DNA of 23,368 nucleotides from JBGQBN01 sp041494805 (GTDB lineage: Bacteria; Acidobacteriota; Terriglobia; Terriglobales; Acidobacteriaceae), in the NCBI GenBank assembly GCA_041494805.1, contig JBGQBN010000064.1, forward strand, positions 1 through 23,368. Reading direction: 5' to 3'. The notes beneath the pieces are model-generated. The model made no database searches. It had not been told where the DNA came from and saw only the letters and a program-made list of their open reading frames with translations. How positions within the stretch are numbered: the stretch's first letter is position 1; each line of letters starts with the position of its first letter. Both the position numbers and the translations under genes were made by a program. Below are positions 1-8,787 of the stretch, piece by piece.

Positions 1-698
1 CGTTGGGGATCCTTGATTTCGTCTCCCATGACGGACGCTAATTCCAGTCCGACCAACCCAAAGCAAATCACGCCGAAAGAATTCAGCACGAAGCGCGGGT
101 TTGCGGGAATGCGGAAATCGGCGGCAGTGACGGTGGTTCCGAACTTCAGCCACACCACGAATCCCAAGCCGATCAAAGCGGCAGCGGCAACACCGGTGCC
201 GATGCCTCCCAGATTGTTGACCCACTTCCCGACGCCCAGGCCGACGATGTTCAGCACTACCAGCACGGTCAATAGCAACAACGAGGCGATTAAAGCGAAG
301 ACCTTGTTGTCTGCCAGCGCCTGATGATTCGGGCCGAGAACAAAAACAGAGACACCGACGAAGTAAAGCATCACCGTCGGCACATACAGCATGTTGTTGG
401 TCCAGTAGCACCATCCGGAAAGAAAGCCGTGGAAGTCGCCAAAGACTTCCTTGGCCCACAGGTAAACTCCACCTTCTCCGGGATAGCGATGAGCCAGCTC
501 GATGACCGCGATGCCTTGCGGCCAGAAAAAAAGTATCAGCGATACCATCCACAACCAGACGGTAACGCCGCCGTTGGCTGCGATCGACGGCACTACGTTC
601 AGGTTGAAAATCGCCACTACGAACAGCAGAACCAGGTCACGGCGACCGAGGACGCGCTTCAGATGAGGCTGGTTGGCCTCATGATGGTTAGCGGACAA
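1..698 (-). CDS. APC-family amino acid/amine permease (C-terminus outside window)
   Basis: The reverse strand is open from a TTG at 698 to the window edge, giving 232 residues, so the 3' end is missing. The product is strongly hydrophobic, with about five membrane segments visible (roughly residues 21-40, 46-68, 92-122, 133-157 and 165-186). Between the second and third it carries RYPGEGGVYLWAKEVFG followed by GFLSGWCYW, typical of the amino acid-polyamine-organocation (APC) superfamily. An AAGGAG sequence six bases upstream supports the TTG start. It is the third gene of a minus-strand set after the TonB receptor and the class III aminotransferase, separated from the latter by about 75 bases holding two hairpins. 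By family and context it likely moves an amino acid or amine across the inner membrane; the substrate cannot be read from the sequence. Confidence 0.85.
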   Translation of the reverse strand, partial: MSANHHEANQPHLKRVLGRRDLVLLFVVAIFNLNVVPSIAANGGVTVWLWMVSLILFFWPQGIAVIELAHRYPGEGGVYLWAKEVFGDFHGFLSGWCYWTNNMLYVPTVMLYFVGVSVFVLGPNHQALADNKVFALIASLLLLTVLVVLNIVGLGVGKWVNNLGGIGTGVAAAALIGLGFVVWLKFGTTVTAADFRIPANPRFVLNSFGVICFGLVGLELASVMGDEIKDPQ

Positions 699-720
699 AT
701 CGCACTCCTTGGCTCGCTCT

Positions 721-760
721 GCGGAGGTTCGCTCCGCCGGACAGCCGAGGGCGGCTGTCC
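721..760 (-). repeat. Double hairpin between aminotransferase and permease genes
   Basis: Two adjacent stem-loops fill most of the short gap. One has 9-bp arms GGACAGCCG (739-747) and CGGCTGTCC (752-760) with a 4-base loop that reads CCCT on the minus strand. The other has 6-bp arms GCGGAG (721-726) and CTCCGC (732-737) with loop GTTCG. No T-run follows in the direction of transcription, so a classical rho-independent terminator is unlikely. The position, just after the aminotransferase stop and just before the permease ribosome binding site, would suit mRNA processing or attenuation. The first hairpin has the same loop as the one at 9853-9874. Confidence 0.6.
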
Positions 761-772
761 CTACGTGAGTTC

Positions 773-2146
773 CTAGTGGGCCACAACTTCTGCTGTGCGC
801 TCCTGCTGCGCCTTGGCCAACGCGGGCGCCACATCTGCGAACGCTGCAAGATGCTTGTCGATATCGGCCTCGGTATGCTGGACGGAGATGGTCCACTGCT
901 CGTCCCACCAGTAGGGCTGCGCCATTACGCCACGGTTGACCATGCCGAACCAATAGTGGCGCCAGAGGTCGATATCGATGGCTTCCCAATCGCGGTAGTT
1001 GCGAATCTCCTTGGGATAGAGCATCAGGGCACCATTAGCGCCAGCGCTGGCGACGTAGGCCTGCAGGCCGGACTTGGCGACGGTTTTGCGGTAGCCCTCG
1101 GTAAGCTTCTTGCTGAGCTTATCCACGTGAGCGTAGTTCTCGCGCGTGAGGACTTCACGAAACGTTGCCAAGCCGGCGGCCATCGAGACCGGATTCGTGT
1201 TGTATGTTCCGCCGTGGAAGACCTTGTGCTGCGAGATGAGATCCATGACGGATTTGTGCGTACCGAACGCGGCCAGCGGCAAGCCGCCGCCAATGGACTT
1301 CGCCAGGCAAATCATGTCTGGCTTCACGCCGAAGTATTCCGAAGCGCCGCCCCAGCCCAGCTTTGCGCCGGTCTTGACTTCGTCGAAGATCAGCAACGCG
1401 CCGTTCTTCGTAGCGATGTCGCGCAGTCCCTGGAGAAATCCGGGCTGCGGCATGCAGAGACCGACGTTCATCAGAATGGGTTCCAGAATGATCGCGGCAA
1501 TCCCGCTTGGATTCTGCTTGAAGCGAAGCTCAACGCTGGCGAGATCATTAAAGGTGGCGATGACCACATTCGTGATGCTGGCCTTGGGCACGCCGAGACC
1601 GCCGGGAACAGAGGTGGGCGCCTTGATGTCGCCATAGTCTGGAGCATGGGGTTTGACGCTGACGAGCGCGCTGTCATGCAGGCCGTGGTAGGCGCCTTCA
1701 AATTTCACAATCTTGTCGCGGCCCGTGGCGGCGCGGGCCAGGCGGACGGCGTGCATCGTAGCTTCGGTGCCACTGTTGCCGAAACGCACCATCTCAACCG
1801 GGAAGCGCTGGCAGATTTCCTCGGCCAGTTGCCACTCCATGTCATGGGGCATGCCGAACATCGTGCCGGTGTGCAAACGCTGCTCGACGGCCTTCATGAC
1901 TGCCGGATGACAATGGCCGGCCATGAGCGCGCCGAAACACAAGTTGTGGTCGATGTAGTCGTTACCGTCGAGATCACGAAAGTGTGAGCCCTGGCCTTCT
2001 TTCACGAAGATTGGATAGGGATCGTAGGCGCGGTAGTTGCTGGCCACGCCGAGCGGGATGCGCTTCAGGTTCTTCTTGTAAGCGTCCGCAGACTTCGGGG
2101 TGCGGCGCTCGAAGGTGGAAATCTCTTTCTGTAGGTCGGGGTACAT
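773..2146 (-). CDS. Class III PLP-dependent aminotransferase, glutamate-1-semialdehyde-aminomutase-like
   Basis: 457 residues, starting at an ATG with GGAG about eight bases upstream. Visible PLP features are the phosphate-binding stretch GNSGTEATMHAVRLARAATG (about 123-142), the ring-stacking YHG (153-155), the IFDEVKTG segment whose Asp255 should hold the pyridine nitrogen, and CLAKSIGGGLP with Lys283 as the Schiff-base lysine. The order and wording match the glutamate-1-semialdehyde 2,1-aminomutase branch of class III. However, it is longer than HemL (about 425 residues) and sits among amine transport and oxidation genes rather than haem genes. It more likely transaminates an amine, a beta- or omega-amino acid, or a related intermediate in the cytoplasm. 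It lies between the TonB receptor gene and the APC permease on the same strand, so cotranscription is plausible. Confidence 0.88.
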   Translation of the reverse strand: MYPDLQKEISTFERRTPKSADAYKKNLKRIPLGVASNYRAYDPYPIFVKEGQGSHFRDLDGNDYIDHNLCFGALMAGHCHPAVMKAVEQRLHTGTMFGMPHDMEWQLAEEICQRFPVEMVRFGNSGTEATMHAVRLARAATGRDKIVKFEGAYHGLHDSALVSVKPHAPDYGDIKAPTSVPGGLGVPKASITNVVIATFNDLASVELRFKQNPSGIAAIILEPILMNVGLCMPQPGFLQGLRDIATKNGALLIFDEVKTGAKLGWGGASEYFGVKPDMICLAKSIGGGLPLAAFGTHKSVMDLISQHKVFHGGTYNTNPVSMAAGLATFREVLTRENYAHVDKLSKKLTEGYRKTVAKSGLQAYVASAGANGALMLYPKEIRNYRDWEAIDIDLWRHYWFGMVNRGVMAQPYWWDEQWTISVQHTEADIDKHLAAFADVAPALAKAQQERTAEVVAH

Positions 2147-2193
2147 CTGGGTCTCCAGGGAACTCAGGCCGATTGTTGTGCGGCCATTAGAAT

Positions 2194-2219
2194 GCCCGGG
2201 CAGCCGCAGCCGCCCGGGC
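2194..2219 (-). repeat. GC-rich hairpin between TonB receptor and aminotransferase genes
   Basis: The octamer GCCCGGGC, itself self-complementary, occurs at 2194-2201 and again at 2212-2219, giving an 8-bp stem around a 10-base loop. It begins seven bases past the receptor stop codon on the minus strand and ends about 50 bases before the aminotransferase start. There is no T-tract after it, so it may act as an mRNA 3'-end stabiliser or partial terminator rather than a strong terminator. Confidence 0.5.
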
Positions 2220-2225
2220 TTCGAG

Positions 2226-5200
2226 CTAGAACGAGAACTTCAATGCGAATTGAATGCTTCGGGGCGCGCGCGTGCGCTTTACTCGGCCGAAATCTGTTCC
2301 ATCGCTGATATTGCCATCCGGATTCAGGAACTGCGTGTGGTTAAAGAGGTTGAAGAACGAGGCGCGGAACTCGATTTGTTTTCTTTCGCCGACCGGGGTG
2401 AGCTTCTGCACCGTAAAATCAAAATTATTAATCCCCGGCCCGCAGCATATGGTACGGGGCGCATTGCCCAATAATTGGATGGGGGTCGAAGTCGCAGTCT
2501 GCTCTGGGAGTGCGAAAGAATTGGGATTGAAATAGTAGCCGCCGTTCTTTCTTGGATCCTGTGTCTGGAAAGGCGCAACCAGATCGGGCTTGCCCGGCAA
2601 TTCAAAGTCGAAACTGTTTTCCAGTTCCGAGTCATTGCTTGACTGGATGCGGATGGGGAAGCCGGTCTGAAAGCTGGTGATCCCCGAGATTAGCCATCCG
2701 TTCAGGAGGGTGCCCTTGGCTCCCTGGTAGTGGGGAACGGGAAGCTCCCATACGTAGCTGACGACGAAGCGGTGGGTCGCATCGAACAGTGAAAGCGCAC
2801 GATTGCAGCGGTCGCAGATCGGTTTCAGGATGTTCTCAAAGCTCGAAGCGTTGTCGATGGACTTGCTCCACGTGTATGCCAACTCGAACTGCAGTCCATG
2901 ACTAAATTTCCTCTGCAACGACGCTTGCAGCGAGTTGTAGTTCGAGTTCGCAATGGTGTCCTGGGCAAAGATGCTGGAGAAAACCGGTACGCCGTCTGAC
3001 GGGCAACCGGCACCAGTAGTGGGCTGGCAGATTGGGGAACTGTAACGGCGCAAGCCGACCAGATTAATCTCAGGATTGCCAGTACCAACAGTCGGAACCG
3101 AACCGTAAGGCAGGTGAACCGTGAATCCTGCGGGAATGCTGTCCGCGGGAAGGATGAACTGGCTATCGGCGAAGAACGCACCACACGAGTACGCGGAAGC
3201 CAAGTTCACGTCCGGCGCGACATTCGTGTAGTAATCCGAGATGTTTTGCATGTCGATACAAGTTTGTGCGTTCCCGAAGTTCAAGTCTTTGGTAGCCAAC
3301 AGGCGGTGTCCCTCGGACCCTACGTATCCCACCGAGAGCACCGTGTCTTTCCCAATCTCACGCTGGATTCCAAAGTTGTACTGCTCGGTATACTGGGCGC
3401 GCAGTTTGGGCTCCAGCTCTCCGAACAGCAGAATGGGCCGGAATGCGGACCAGTCAACCGCCGACCCCCGTGTTGGATTAATGATTCCGTCAAAGGGATT
3501 GGGAGAGATCGTAAGATTGGCGGAATCGCCGCTCTGGCTTACGAATGGCGTGTTAAACAGACCTCCCGAAAGTAGCGAACTGCCTCCAAACGGAGGCTCA
3601 GCCTGGAACTGCTCCAGCACTAACTGCTCGATAGGATTGTAGAAAATGCCAAAGCCGCCGCGGATCGTAGTTTTTCCATCGCCTTTCGGGTCCCATGCGA
3701 TCCCGATTCTAGGAGCCCAAGCATTGTAGTAACTCTGGGTAAGTCCCCGAGGAACGCCTGTGTCGCCCGGAATGACCAAGCCGAGTGGAAAGACCGCTGC
3801 TGAGTCCGCGTTGGGGTCGCTGCAGTTCGGGTCCGAATACCCAAGCGTACTCAAGCTGTTCGCACTGAGCTGGCACGGAAATATCGTCGTGGCCTGCCCT
3901 GGCCGAAACGTCTGGTAGCGGAGGCCGGCATCATAGATGGGCTCGTTGAACTCCCACCGTAACCCGTAGTTGAGCGTCAAGTTCGGCCGGATCTTCCAGC
4001 TGTCTTGTGCAAACAGGTAGATGGAGTTCCCGCGCACGTCTTCAGTTTGCGCGGAACCCTGCAAGTAAGAGTCGGGGAGGCCCAGCAGGTAGTTAGGGAA
4101 TAAGTTCTGGTTTTCGTTAGCATCCAGGGCGATCGGGTCATTGAGGCCCCCGCCAAAGTAGCTGAAATCGCCATTCACGTCGAAGTACAAGGTCTGTAAG
4201 AAACGCTGGTTTCTGAGGTCGACGCCAAATTTGGTGGTGTGGCTCCCGATTACCTTGGTCAGGTTGTCGCTCAATTGATAAGTATTGCCGATCTGGGGCA
4301 GCTCACCCTCAAAATTGTTGCCGATGGTGAAGCCACCTGAAATGCCGATGAACGGTACGCCTTCGCGGTTGGCCCCGAGGTTGGGAGTGATTCCAATTTT
4401 GGGATCGAATGGAATCATGGTGGTCACACCGCTGTCGCCAGTGAAGCAAAACTGAGCCGCTGTCCCGCTGCCGCAAGAATCCGTGACCAGGTTAGCGCGC
4501 TGCGGATGCAGAAATGTGCCTTGCGCCTCGCGGAAATAAGTAATTCTGCCTTCATTGACTGTCGTCGAATTAATGGTCCAGGTATGCGAGAGGTTGACCT
4601 GCTGGGCGGTGGTCGAATTGTTGTTGCCGAATCCCGGCAGAAGATTGGGAGTAGCTGCCTGGAATCTGGTAAAAGGTTGCGCGTCGAAGGCGTCGTTCAA
4701 GTAGTAGTAGAAGCTCAGATTTTGGTTGTCGTTGATCCTGTGGTCCAGTTTCACCGTGAACTGGTTGGCATGAGAATCGTCATTCGGAATGGCACGAAAG
4801 ACGTTAGTGCCTGAATTGGGTAACGGTACGTAAAGCTGCATAATGCCTGCAGCCGCCGGGTCGAAGCAATTGGTCGGAATCTGGTCTCCAGGGAAGACGC
4901 CTGAGTAGGGAACCTGCCCGGAGACGGTCGTCGAAGGTAGAGGGATGCTCAAACCGCACCTTGCATTTAGAATTTGCGCCACAAGGTCGTCGCTGATCCC
5001 TCCAGTGAGTGGCGTTGCCGAGAAGTCACCGGTCCGTTCAGCAGCCGTGGGAACAACAACCGGGTCTGACGAAATCCCGTGCACGGAGCGACGTCCTTCA
5101 TACGATGCGAAGAAAAAAGTCCGGTCTTTCTTGATCGGCCCTCCCAAGGTCCCACCGAACTGGTTCAGCTTGTTGTCGGGTCTCCGTATGTCCAGGTAGC

Positions 5201-6011
5201 CCTTCGCGTCGAGCACCTGATTACCGAAGAATTCGTACACACTACCGTGCAAACTGTTGGTTCCGGACTTGGTGACCACGTTGATCACAGCGCCGGAGTT
5301 GCGTCCGTATTCGGCATCAAACGTATTGGAAAGAACGCGGAATTCCTCGATGCTGTCGGGCGTGGGTTGAATGGCGGGAGAGTTGACAAACAAGTCGTTG
5401 CCATCACCACCATTCACGTTGAAGTTGTTTGAGCGCCCGCGGCCGCCATTCACGGATACCGCACCGGCCTGATTACTCCCGTAGAAAAGGTCGGACCCTC
5501 CAACCCCCTGCACACCGGGCTGCAATTGCAGCAACTGGTAAGTATCACGCGAGTTGAGCGGTAGCGTCGACACCTGTCGTGAATCCATGATGGCGCCCAG
5601 CTGGGTGCTGCTTGTATCCACGAGTGGCGCTGATGACGTGACTTCCACAGTTTCCTGAGCCCCGCCGATCTGCATAACCATGTTCAGGGTCACGACCTGG
5701 TTGAGGTCCAGGCCCACGTCGCGGCGGATGTTTTTCTTGAAACCAGTCAGTTCAAACTCAACGCGGTAGGTACCAATCGCCACTTGCGGGAAAACGTAAT
5801 CGCCACTGTCGTTGGTCTGAGCCTCCTGGCTGGCACTCGTCGCCTCGTTGACCAGCGTGACCTTCACATTGGCCAGAACGGCGCCGGTAGGGTCGGCGAC
5901 CCGGCCGATGATTCTGCCACCGGTGCTCTGGGCAAGAACAAGCGTGGAACTGGCAAGACAAAACAGGACGACCAGCCAACGGGTCGCCCAGCGTGCTGTC
6001 GAGGACGGCAT
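2226..6011 (-). CDS. TonB-dependent receptor, Oar-like, with N-terminal carboxypeptidase-regulatory-like domain
   Basis: 1261 residues. A signal peptide is visible at 1-27 (basic start, hydrophobic LVVLFCLASSTLVLA, then Q). Residues 31-115 form a CarboxypepD_reg/CNA-B-like beta domain (GRVADPTGAVLANVKVTLVN, then GDYVFPQVAIGTYRVEF). A plug-like region follows to about 250 (SVNGGRGRSNNFNVNGGDGND, then AEYGRNSGAVINVVTKSGTN). The long remainder is beta-rich and ends in FALKFSF, with the terminal Phe expected of outer-membrane barrels. GGAGG five bases before the ATG supports the start. Proteins of this type are abundant in acidobacteria and are thought to import or bind large or complex substrates across the outer membrane. 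It is divergent from the amine operon, so it probably supplies that pathway; the substrate is inferred from context only. Confidence 0.9.
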   Translation of the reverse strand: MPSSTARWATRWLVVLFCLASSTLVLAQSTGGRIIGRVADPTGAVLANVKVTLVNEATSASQEAQTNDSGDYVFPQVAIGTYRVEFELTGFKKNIRRDVGLDLNQVVTLNMVMQIGGAQETVEVTSSAPLVDTSSTQLGAIMDSRQVSTLPLNSRDTYQLLQLQPGVQGVGGSDLFYGSNQAGAVSVNGGRGRSNNFNVNGGDGNDLFVNSPAIQPTPDSIEEFRVLSNTFDAEYGRNSGAVINVVTKSGTNSLHGSVYEFFGNQVLDAKGYLDIRRPDNKLNQFGGTLGGPIKKDRTFFFASYEGRRSVHGISSDPVVVPTAAERTGDFSATPLTGGISDDLVAQILNARCGLSIPLPSTTVSGQVPYSGVFPGDQIPTNCFDPAAAGIMQLYVPLPNSGTNVFRAIPNDDSHANQFTVKLDHRINDNQNLSFYYYLNDAFDAQPFTRFQAATPNLLPGFGNNNSTTAQQVNLSHTWTINSTTVNEGRITYFREAQGTFLHPQRANLVTDSCGSGTAAQFCFTGDSGVTTMIPFDPKIGITPNLGANREGVPFIGISGGFTIGNNFEGELPQIGNTYQLSDNLTKVIGSHTTKFGVDLRNQRFLQTLYFDVNGDFSYFGGGLNDPIALDANENQNLFPNYLLGLPDSYLQGSAQTEDVRGNSIYLFAQDSWKIRPNLTLNYGLRWEFNEPIYDAGLRYQTFRPGQATTIFPCQLSANSLSTLGYSDPNCSDPNADSAAVFPLGLVIPGDTGVPRGLTQSYYNAWAPRIGIAWDPKGDGKTTIRGGFGIFYNPIEQLVLEQFQAEPPFGGSSLLSGGLFNTPFVSQSGDSANLTISPNPFDGIINPTRGSAVDWSAFRPILLFGELEPKLRAQYTEQYNFGIQREIGKDTVLSVGYVGSEGHRLLATKDLNFGNAQTCIDMQNISDYYTNVAPDVNLASAYSCGAFFADSQFILPADSIPAGFTVHLPYGSVPTVGTGNPEINLVGLRRYSSPICQPTTGAGCPSDGVPVFSSIFAQDTIANSNYNSLQASLQRKFSHGLQFELAYTWSKSIDNASSFENILKPICDRCNRALSLFDATHRFVVSYVWELPVPHYQGAKGTLLNGWLISGITSFQTGFPIRIQSSNDSELENSFDFELPGKPDLVAPFQTQDPRKNGGYYFNPNSFALPEQTATSTPIQLLGNAPRTICCGPGINNFDFTVQKLTPVGERKQIEFRASFFNLFNHTQFLNPDGNISDGTDFGRVKRTRAPRSIQFALKFSF

Positions 6012-6061
6012 GGAGACCTCCAGAGTACGGGTGGAAGTTCTTGAATTTTGAAAACAGCGGC

Positions 6062-6100
6062 TTGCGCCCGGCGCAAACCTTGCTATAATCGCGCAAGGTT
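6062..6100 (+). promoter_or_regulatory. Shared divergent control region: extended -10 promoter with two inverted repeats
   Basis: The 149-bp gap between the divergent receptor and regulator genes holds a plus-strand extended -10, TGCTATAAT (6081-6089). A weak TTGCGC at 6062-6067 lies 16 bases upstream and could serve as the -35. Two palindromes sit on this promoter. TTGCGCC (6062-6068) and GGCGCAA (6070-6076) are separated by one base and cover the -35 and part of the spacer. AACCTTGC (6076-6083) and GCAAGGTT (6093-6100) bracket the -10 hexamer. These are good operator candidates for the adjacent MerR/XRE/cupin regulator. No clear minus-strand promoter was recognised, though the symmetric repeats would lie about 60-90 bases upstream of the receptor ATG. 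Confidence 0.65.
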
Positions 6101-6160
6101 AGAGAATCCGCCGCAAGCTGTCAAGCAAAAAATAGCCGTCGTCCCAGGCCCGGAAGACAC

Positions 6161-6982
6161 GTGGAGGGTGCAGTTCTTGAAATGAAGCCCGCCAGCCCAA
6201 AATCTTACTTGAAGATCGGCGACGTCGCGCGACTGGTGGGCGTTTCACCCTCCGTGATCCGCTCCTGGGAAAGCCTGGGGTTGACCCGTCCGCGGCGGAC
6301 GGCCAGCAAGTACCGGCTCTATACCGCCGACGACGTGAAGTTGCTCAAGCGGGCGCGGTTCCTGCGCAAGGTGCGCGGGCTGAATGCTCCCGCCATCGTG
6401 CAGATGTTGAAACGGGACGGTCTGGTGCGTCCGACACCCGACGCCGCCGCCAGCGCGATCGGAGTGCGCCTCCGCCAGCTGCGCGCCAGGCGCGGACTTT
6501 CTCTCGCCCAGGTCGCCAGCGCGGTGGGAATTTCAGTCGGATTTCTGAGTGCCCTGGAACGCTCCCACATGAGCGCGTCGGTGAGCACGCTGCGCAAGCT
6601 GGCGCGTTTTTATAAGACCAGCATCCTTGATTTTTTCGATCCCGCGGAATCCAATAGCCCCCTGGTTCCGCCAGACAAGCGCAAGGTACTGGAAGCGGGT
6701 CCGGGAGTCCGCATGGAACTGCTGGCCTGGGGTAATACGGTGATGGAGCCACACCTGTTCCGTGTCGCTCCACATTCCGGCAGCGGCGAGTCCTATACCC
6801 ACGAAGGCGAGGAGTTTCTTTACGTCCTACGGGGCGAGTTGCAGATTTCTTTGGAACAAGAAGAATACCGGCTCAAGCCCGGTGACAGCTTTTACTTCGA
6901 AAGCGCCACGCCGCATCGCTGGAAAAATCCAGGCCGCACGGAAACCTGGGTGCTGTGGATAAATACTCCGCCGACCTTCTAG
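6161..6982 (+). CDS. Three-domain transcriptional regulator: MerR-type HTH, XRE-type HTH and cupin
   Basis: 273 residues from GTG 6161. Residues 16-85 are MerR-like (YLKIGDVARLVGVSPSVIRS, later RPRRTASKYRLYTADDV). Residues 101-156 are XRE-like (RLRQLRARRGLSLAQVAS, then VGFLSALERSHMSASVSTLR). Residues 195-268 form a small cupin with YTHEGEEFLYVLRGEL and KPGDSFYFESATPHRW. XRE plus cupin is the PuuR-like plan, known for putrescine-utilisation control; here an extra MerR domain precedes it, making the protein about 80 residues longer. The start is uncertain: GTG 6161 has GGAAG four bases upstream, while in-frame ATG 6182 has GGAGG but about 14 bases away. Both keep all domains. It is the first gene of the plus-strand amine operon, and the cupin probably senses the substrate or a product. 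Confidence 0.85.
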   Translation: MEGAVLEMKPASPKSYLKIGDVARLVGVSPSVIRSWESLGLTRPRRTASKYRLYTADDVKLLKRARFLRKVRGLNAPAIVQMLKRDGLVRPTPDAAASAIGVRLRQLRARRGLSLAQVASAVGISVGFLSALERSHMSASVSTLRKLARFYKTSILDFFDPAESNSPLVPPDKRKVLEAGPGVRMELLAWGNTVMEPHLFRVAPHSGSGESYTHEGEEFLYVLRGELQISLEQEEYRLKPGDSFYFESATPHRWKNPGRTETWVLWINTPPTF

Positions 6983-7011
6983 CGCCCCAGCACGGGGAGC
7001 GGAGATGGAGA

Positions 7012-8787
7012 GTGATTTTGTCCAAGCCTGCAAATGTCCGGCCCACGTTACGCCGATTGGTTTTCTGGCTTGCGATTCCGTGTTTGTGCGCTGGCTCCGC
7101 ATCCGCACAGCAACCGCAATCCCTGCCGGCGGACGTAGTCGTGGTGAATGCTCGGATCTATACCGTCAATCCACAGCAGCCGTGGGCGGAAGCGCTCGCC
7201 ATCCGCGGTGACAAGATTGTTGCTGTGGGCGGCGCAGCGGACGTTGCCGTGTATCGTGGCCCTTCCACCAAAGTTATCGACGCCCAAGGGAAGCTGGTCC
7301 TGCCCGGCTTCACCGACTGCCACACTCATTTTCTCGACGGATCGCTCGGCTTGCAGCGGATCAACCTCGAAGATGCGAGAACGGTCCCGGAAATTCAGCA
7401 GCGCGTGAAAGCGTTCGCCGCGGCACATCCTGAGAATCCATGGATTCTCGGGAGAGGATGGTCTTACCCCGTGTTTAGTCCGTCTGGACTCCCGGACAAG
7501 AAGTATCTGGATGAAATTGTCCCTGATCGTCCGGTCTATCTGGAGGGTTTTGATGGACACACCTGGTGGGCCAACAGCAAGGCGCTGCAGTTGGCGGGAG
7601 TCAATCGCCACACCCCCGATCCGGCCGGCGGCATCTTTGTGCGGGACCCGAAAACGGGTGAACCGACCGGCGCCATCAAGGAAGATGCTGCTGACGCAGT
7701 AATCCGGCGCGCAATCCCAGTCCCGTCCCGCGAAGAGAAGCTGCAGGCCCTGCGCGCGGGGCTGAAGGAGGCCAATCGCGTGGGCCTGGTGCGGGTCCAC
7801 GTCGCCGGTAGCGTGAGTGCGGGAGTAGGCGACCTACTAGACGTCGACCTTCTCGAGGATCTGCGGCGGTCGGGCGAACTCTCAGTCCGGATGTACCTCG
7901 CCTACCGTTTGGATCCGCCCGCCGTCACCCCGGAGGAATTACGGCAGATTGAGGAAGCAAGCCACCGCTACCAGGATGAGTGGATCTCAGCGGGATCGGC
8001 AAAATTCTTTCTGGATGGCGTGATCGAGACCCGCACCGCGGCCATGCTGTCGCCGTATACGGATGATCCCTCGCAGTCGGGCCAGTTGCTCTGGGACCTG
8101 GCAGTTTACCAAGCGGCCGTCACGGAACTGGACCGTCGCGGTGTGCAGATCTTCTCCCATGCCATCGGCGATCGGGCAATTCGTCAGGCGTTGGATGCGT
8201 ATGAAGGCGCGCAAAAGGCCAATCACACGTCGAACGCCCGCCACCGCATTGAGCACATCGAGTGCATCTCCGCCGCGGACATTCCTCGTTTCGGCCGGCT
8301 CGGAGTCATCGCGAGTTTTCAGCCGCTGCATGCCTATCCGGATGATGACGTCTTGAAAGTGTGGGCGCCGAACGTCGGACCAGAGCGCGCACAACGGGCG
8401 TGGACCTGGCACAGTATTGAGGCTGGGGGTGGCGTCCTTGCATTCGGCAGCGACTGGCCGATCGTCACGCTTAGCCCTTGGCCCGGAGTGCGGAATGCTC
8501 TGACGCGGCAAACGAAAGAAGGCGACCCTCCGGGCGGTTTCGTGCCCACTGAACGCATCGGCCTGGAGGACACGATCAAGGCGTACACCCTGGGCGCAGC
8601 CTTTGCGGGGCGGCGCGAGAAAACAGAAGGATCGCTGGAACCGGGCAAGCTCGCCGACCTGATCGTGCTTTCGCAAGACCTGTTCAAGATTGAACCGAAC
8701 ACGATCGCGGAAACAGAAGTGCTCTTGACCATGGTGGGCGGAAAAGTGGTCTATCATTCACCGGCGACCACAATGGAGGCGAAGTGA
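7012..8787 (+). CDS. Exported YtcJ-like amidohydrolase (Amidohydrolase_3 family)
   Basis: 591 residues from GTG 7012, chosen because GGAG lies seven bases upstream and the product then begins with a normal signal peptide (RRLVFWLAIPCLCAGSASA, then QQ). The frame stays open to an ATG at 6955, but that start would overlap the regulator and bury the signal. TTG 7018 is also possible. The metal-dependent hydrolase plan is clear: DVVVVNARIYTVNP at the N-terminus, GFTDCHTHFLDG (HxH), KFFLDGVIETRTAAM (candidate bridging lysine), FSHAIGDRA, RHRIEHIECI and FGSDWPI. YtcJ relatives include N-substituted formamide deformylase, which frees an amine from an N-acyl form. In this operon a periplasmic enzyme releasing an amine for PotD-type capture is attractive, but the substrate is inferred. 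Its stop overlaps the potD-like start. Confidence 0.87.
   Translation: MILSKPANVRPTLRRLVFWLAIPCLCAGSASAQQPQSLPADVVVVNARIYTVNPQQPWAEALAIRGDKIVAVGGAADVAVYRGPSTKVIDAQGKLVLPGFTDCHTHFLDGSLGLQRINLEDARTVPEIQQRVKAFAAAHPENPWILGRGWSYPVFSPSGLPDKKYLDEIVPDRPVYLEGFDGHTWWANSKALQLAGVNRHTPDPAGGIFVRDPKTGEPTGAIKEDAADAVIRRAIPVPSREEKLQALRAGLKEANRVGLVRVHVAGSVSAGVGDLLDVDLLEDLRRSGELSVRMYLAYRLDPPAVTPEELRQIEEASHRYQDEWISAGSAKFFLDGVIETRTAAMLSPYTDDPSQSGQLLWDLAVYQAAVTELDRRGVQIFSHAIGDRAIRQALDAYEGAQKANHTSNARHRIEHIECISAADIPRFGRLGVIASFQPLHAYPDDDVLKVWAPNVGPERAQRAWTWHSIEAGGGVLAFGSDWPIVTLSPWPGVRNALTRQTKEGDPPGGFVPTERIGLEDTIKAYTLGAAFAGRREKTEGSLEPGKLADLIVLSQDLFKIEPNTIAETEVLLTMVGGKVVYHSPATTMEAK

Noticed and set aside
776..1987. 403-residue open frame on the plus strand opposite the aminotransferase
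   Set aside because: It is the mirror of a gene with complete PLP motifs, has no recognisable domains and no ribosome site.
773..2146. hemL (haem biosynthesis) as the name for the aminotransferase
   Set aside because: The similarity is to the subfamily only; length and amine-operon context argue against the haem enzyme.
7048..8757. Two long minus-strand frames opposite the amidohydrolase
   Set aside because: They are His/Arg/Gln-rich antisense artefacts of GC-rich coding sequence; the plus strand has all metal-binding motifs.
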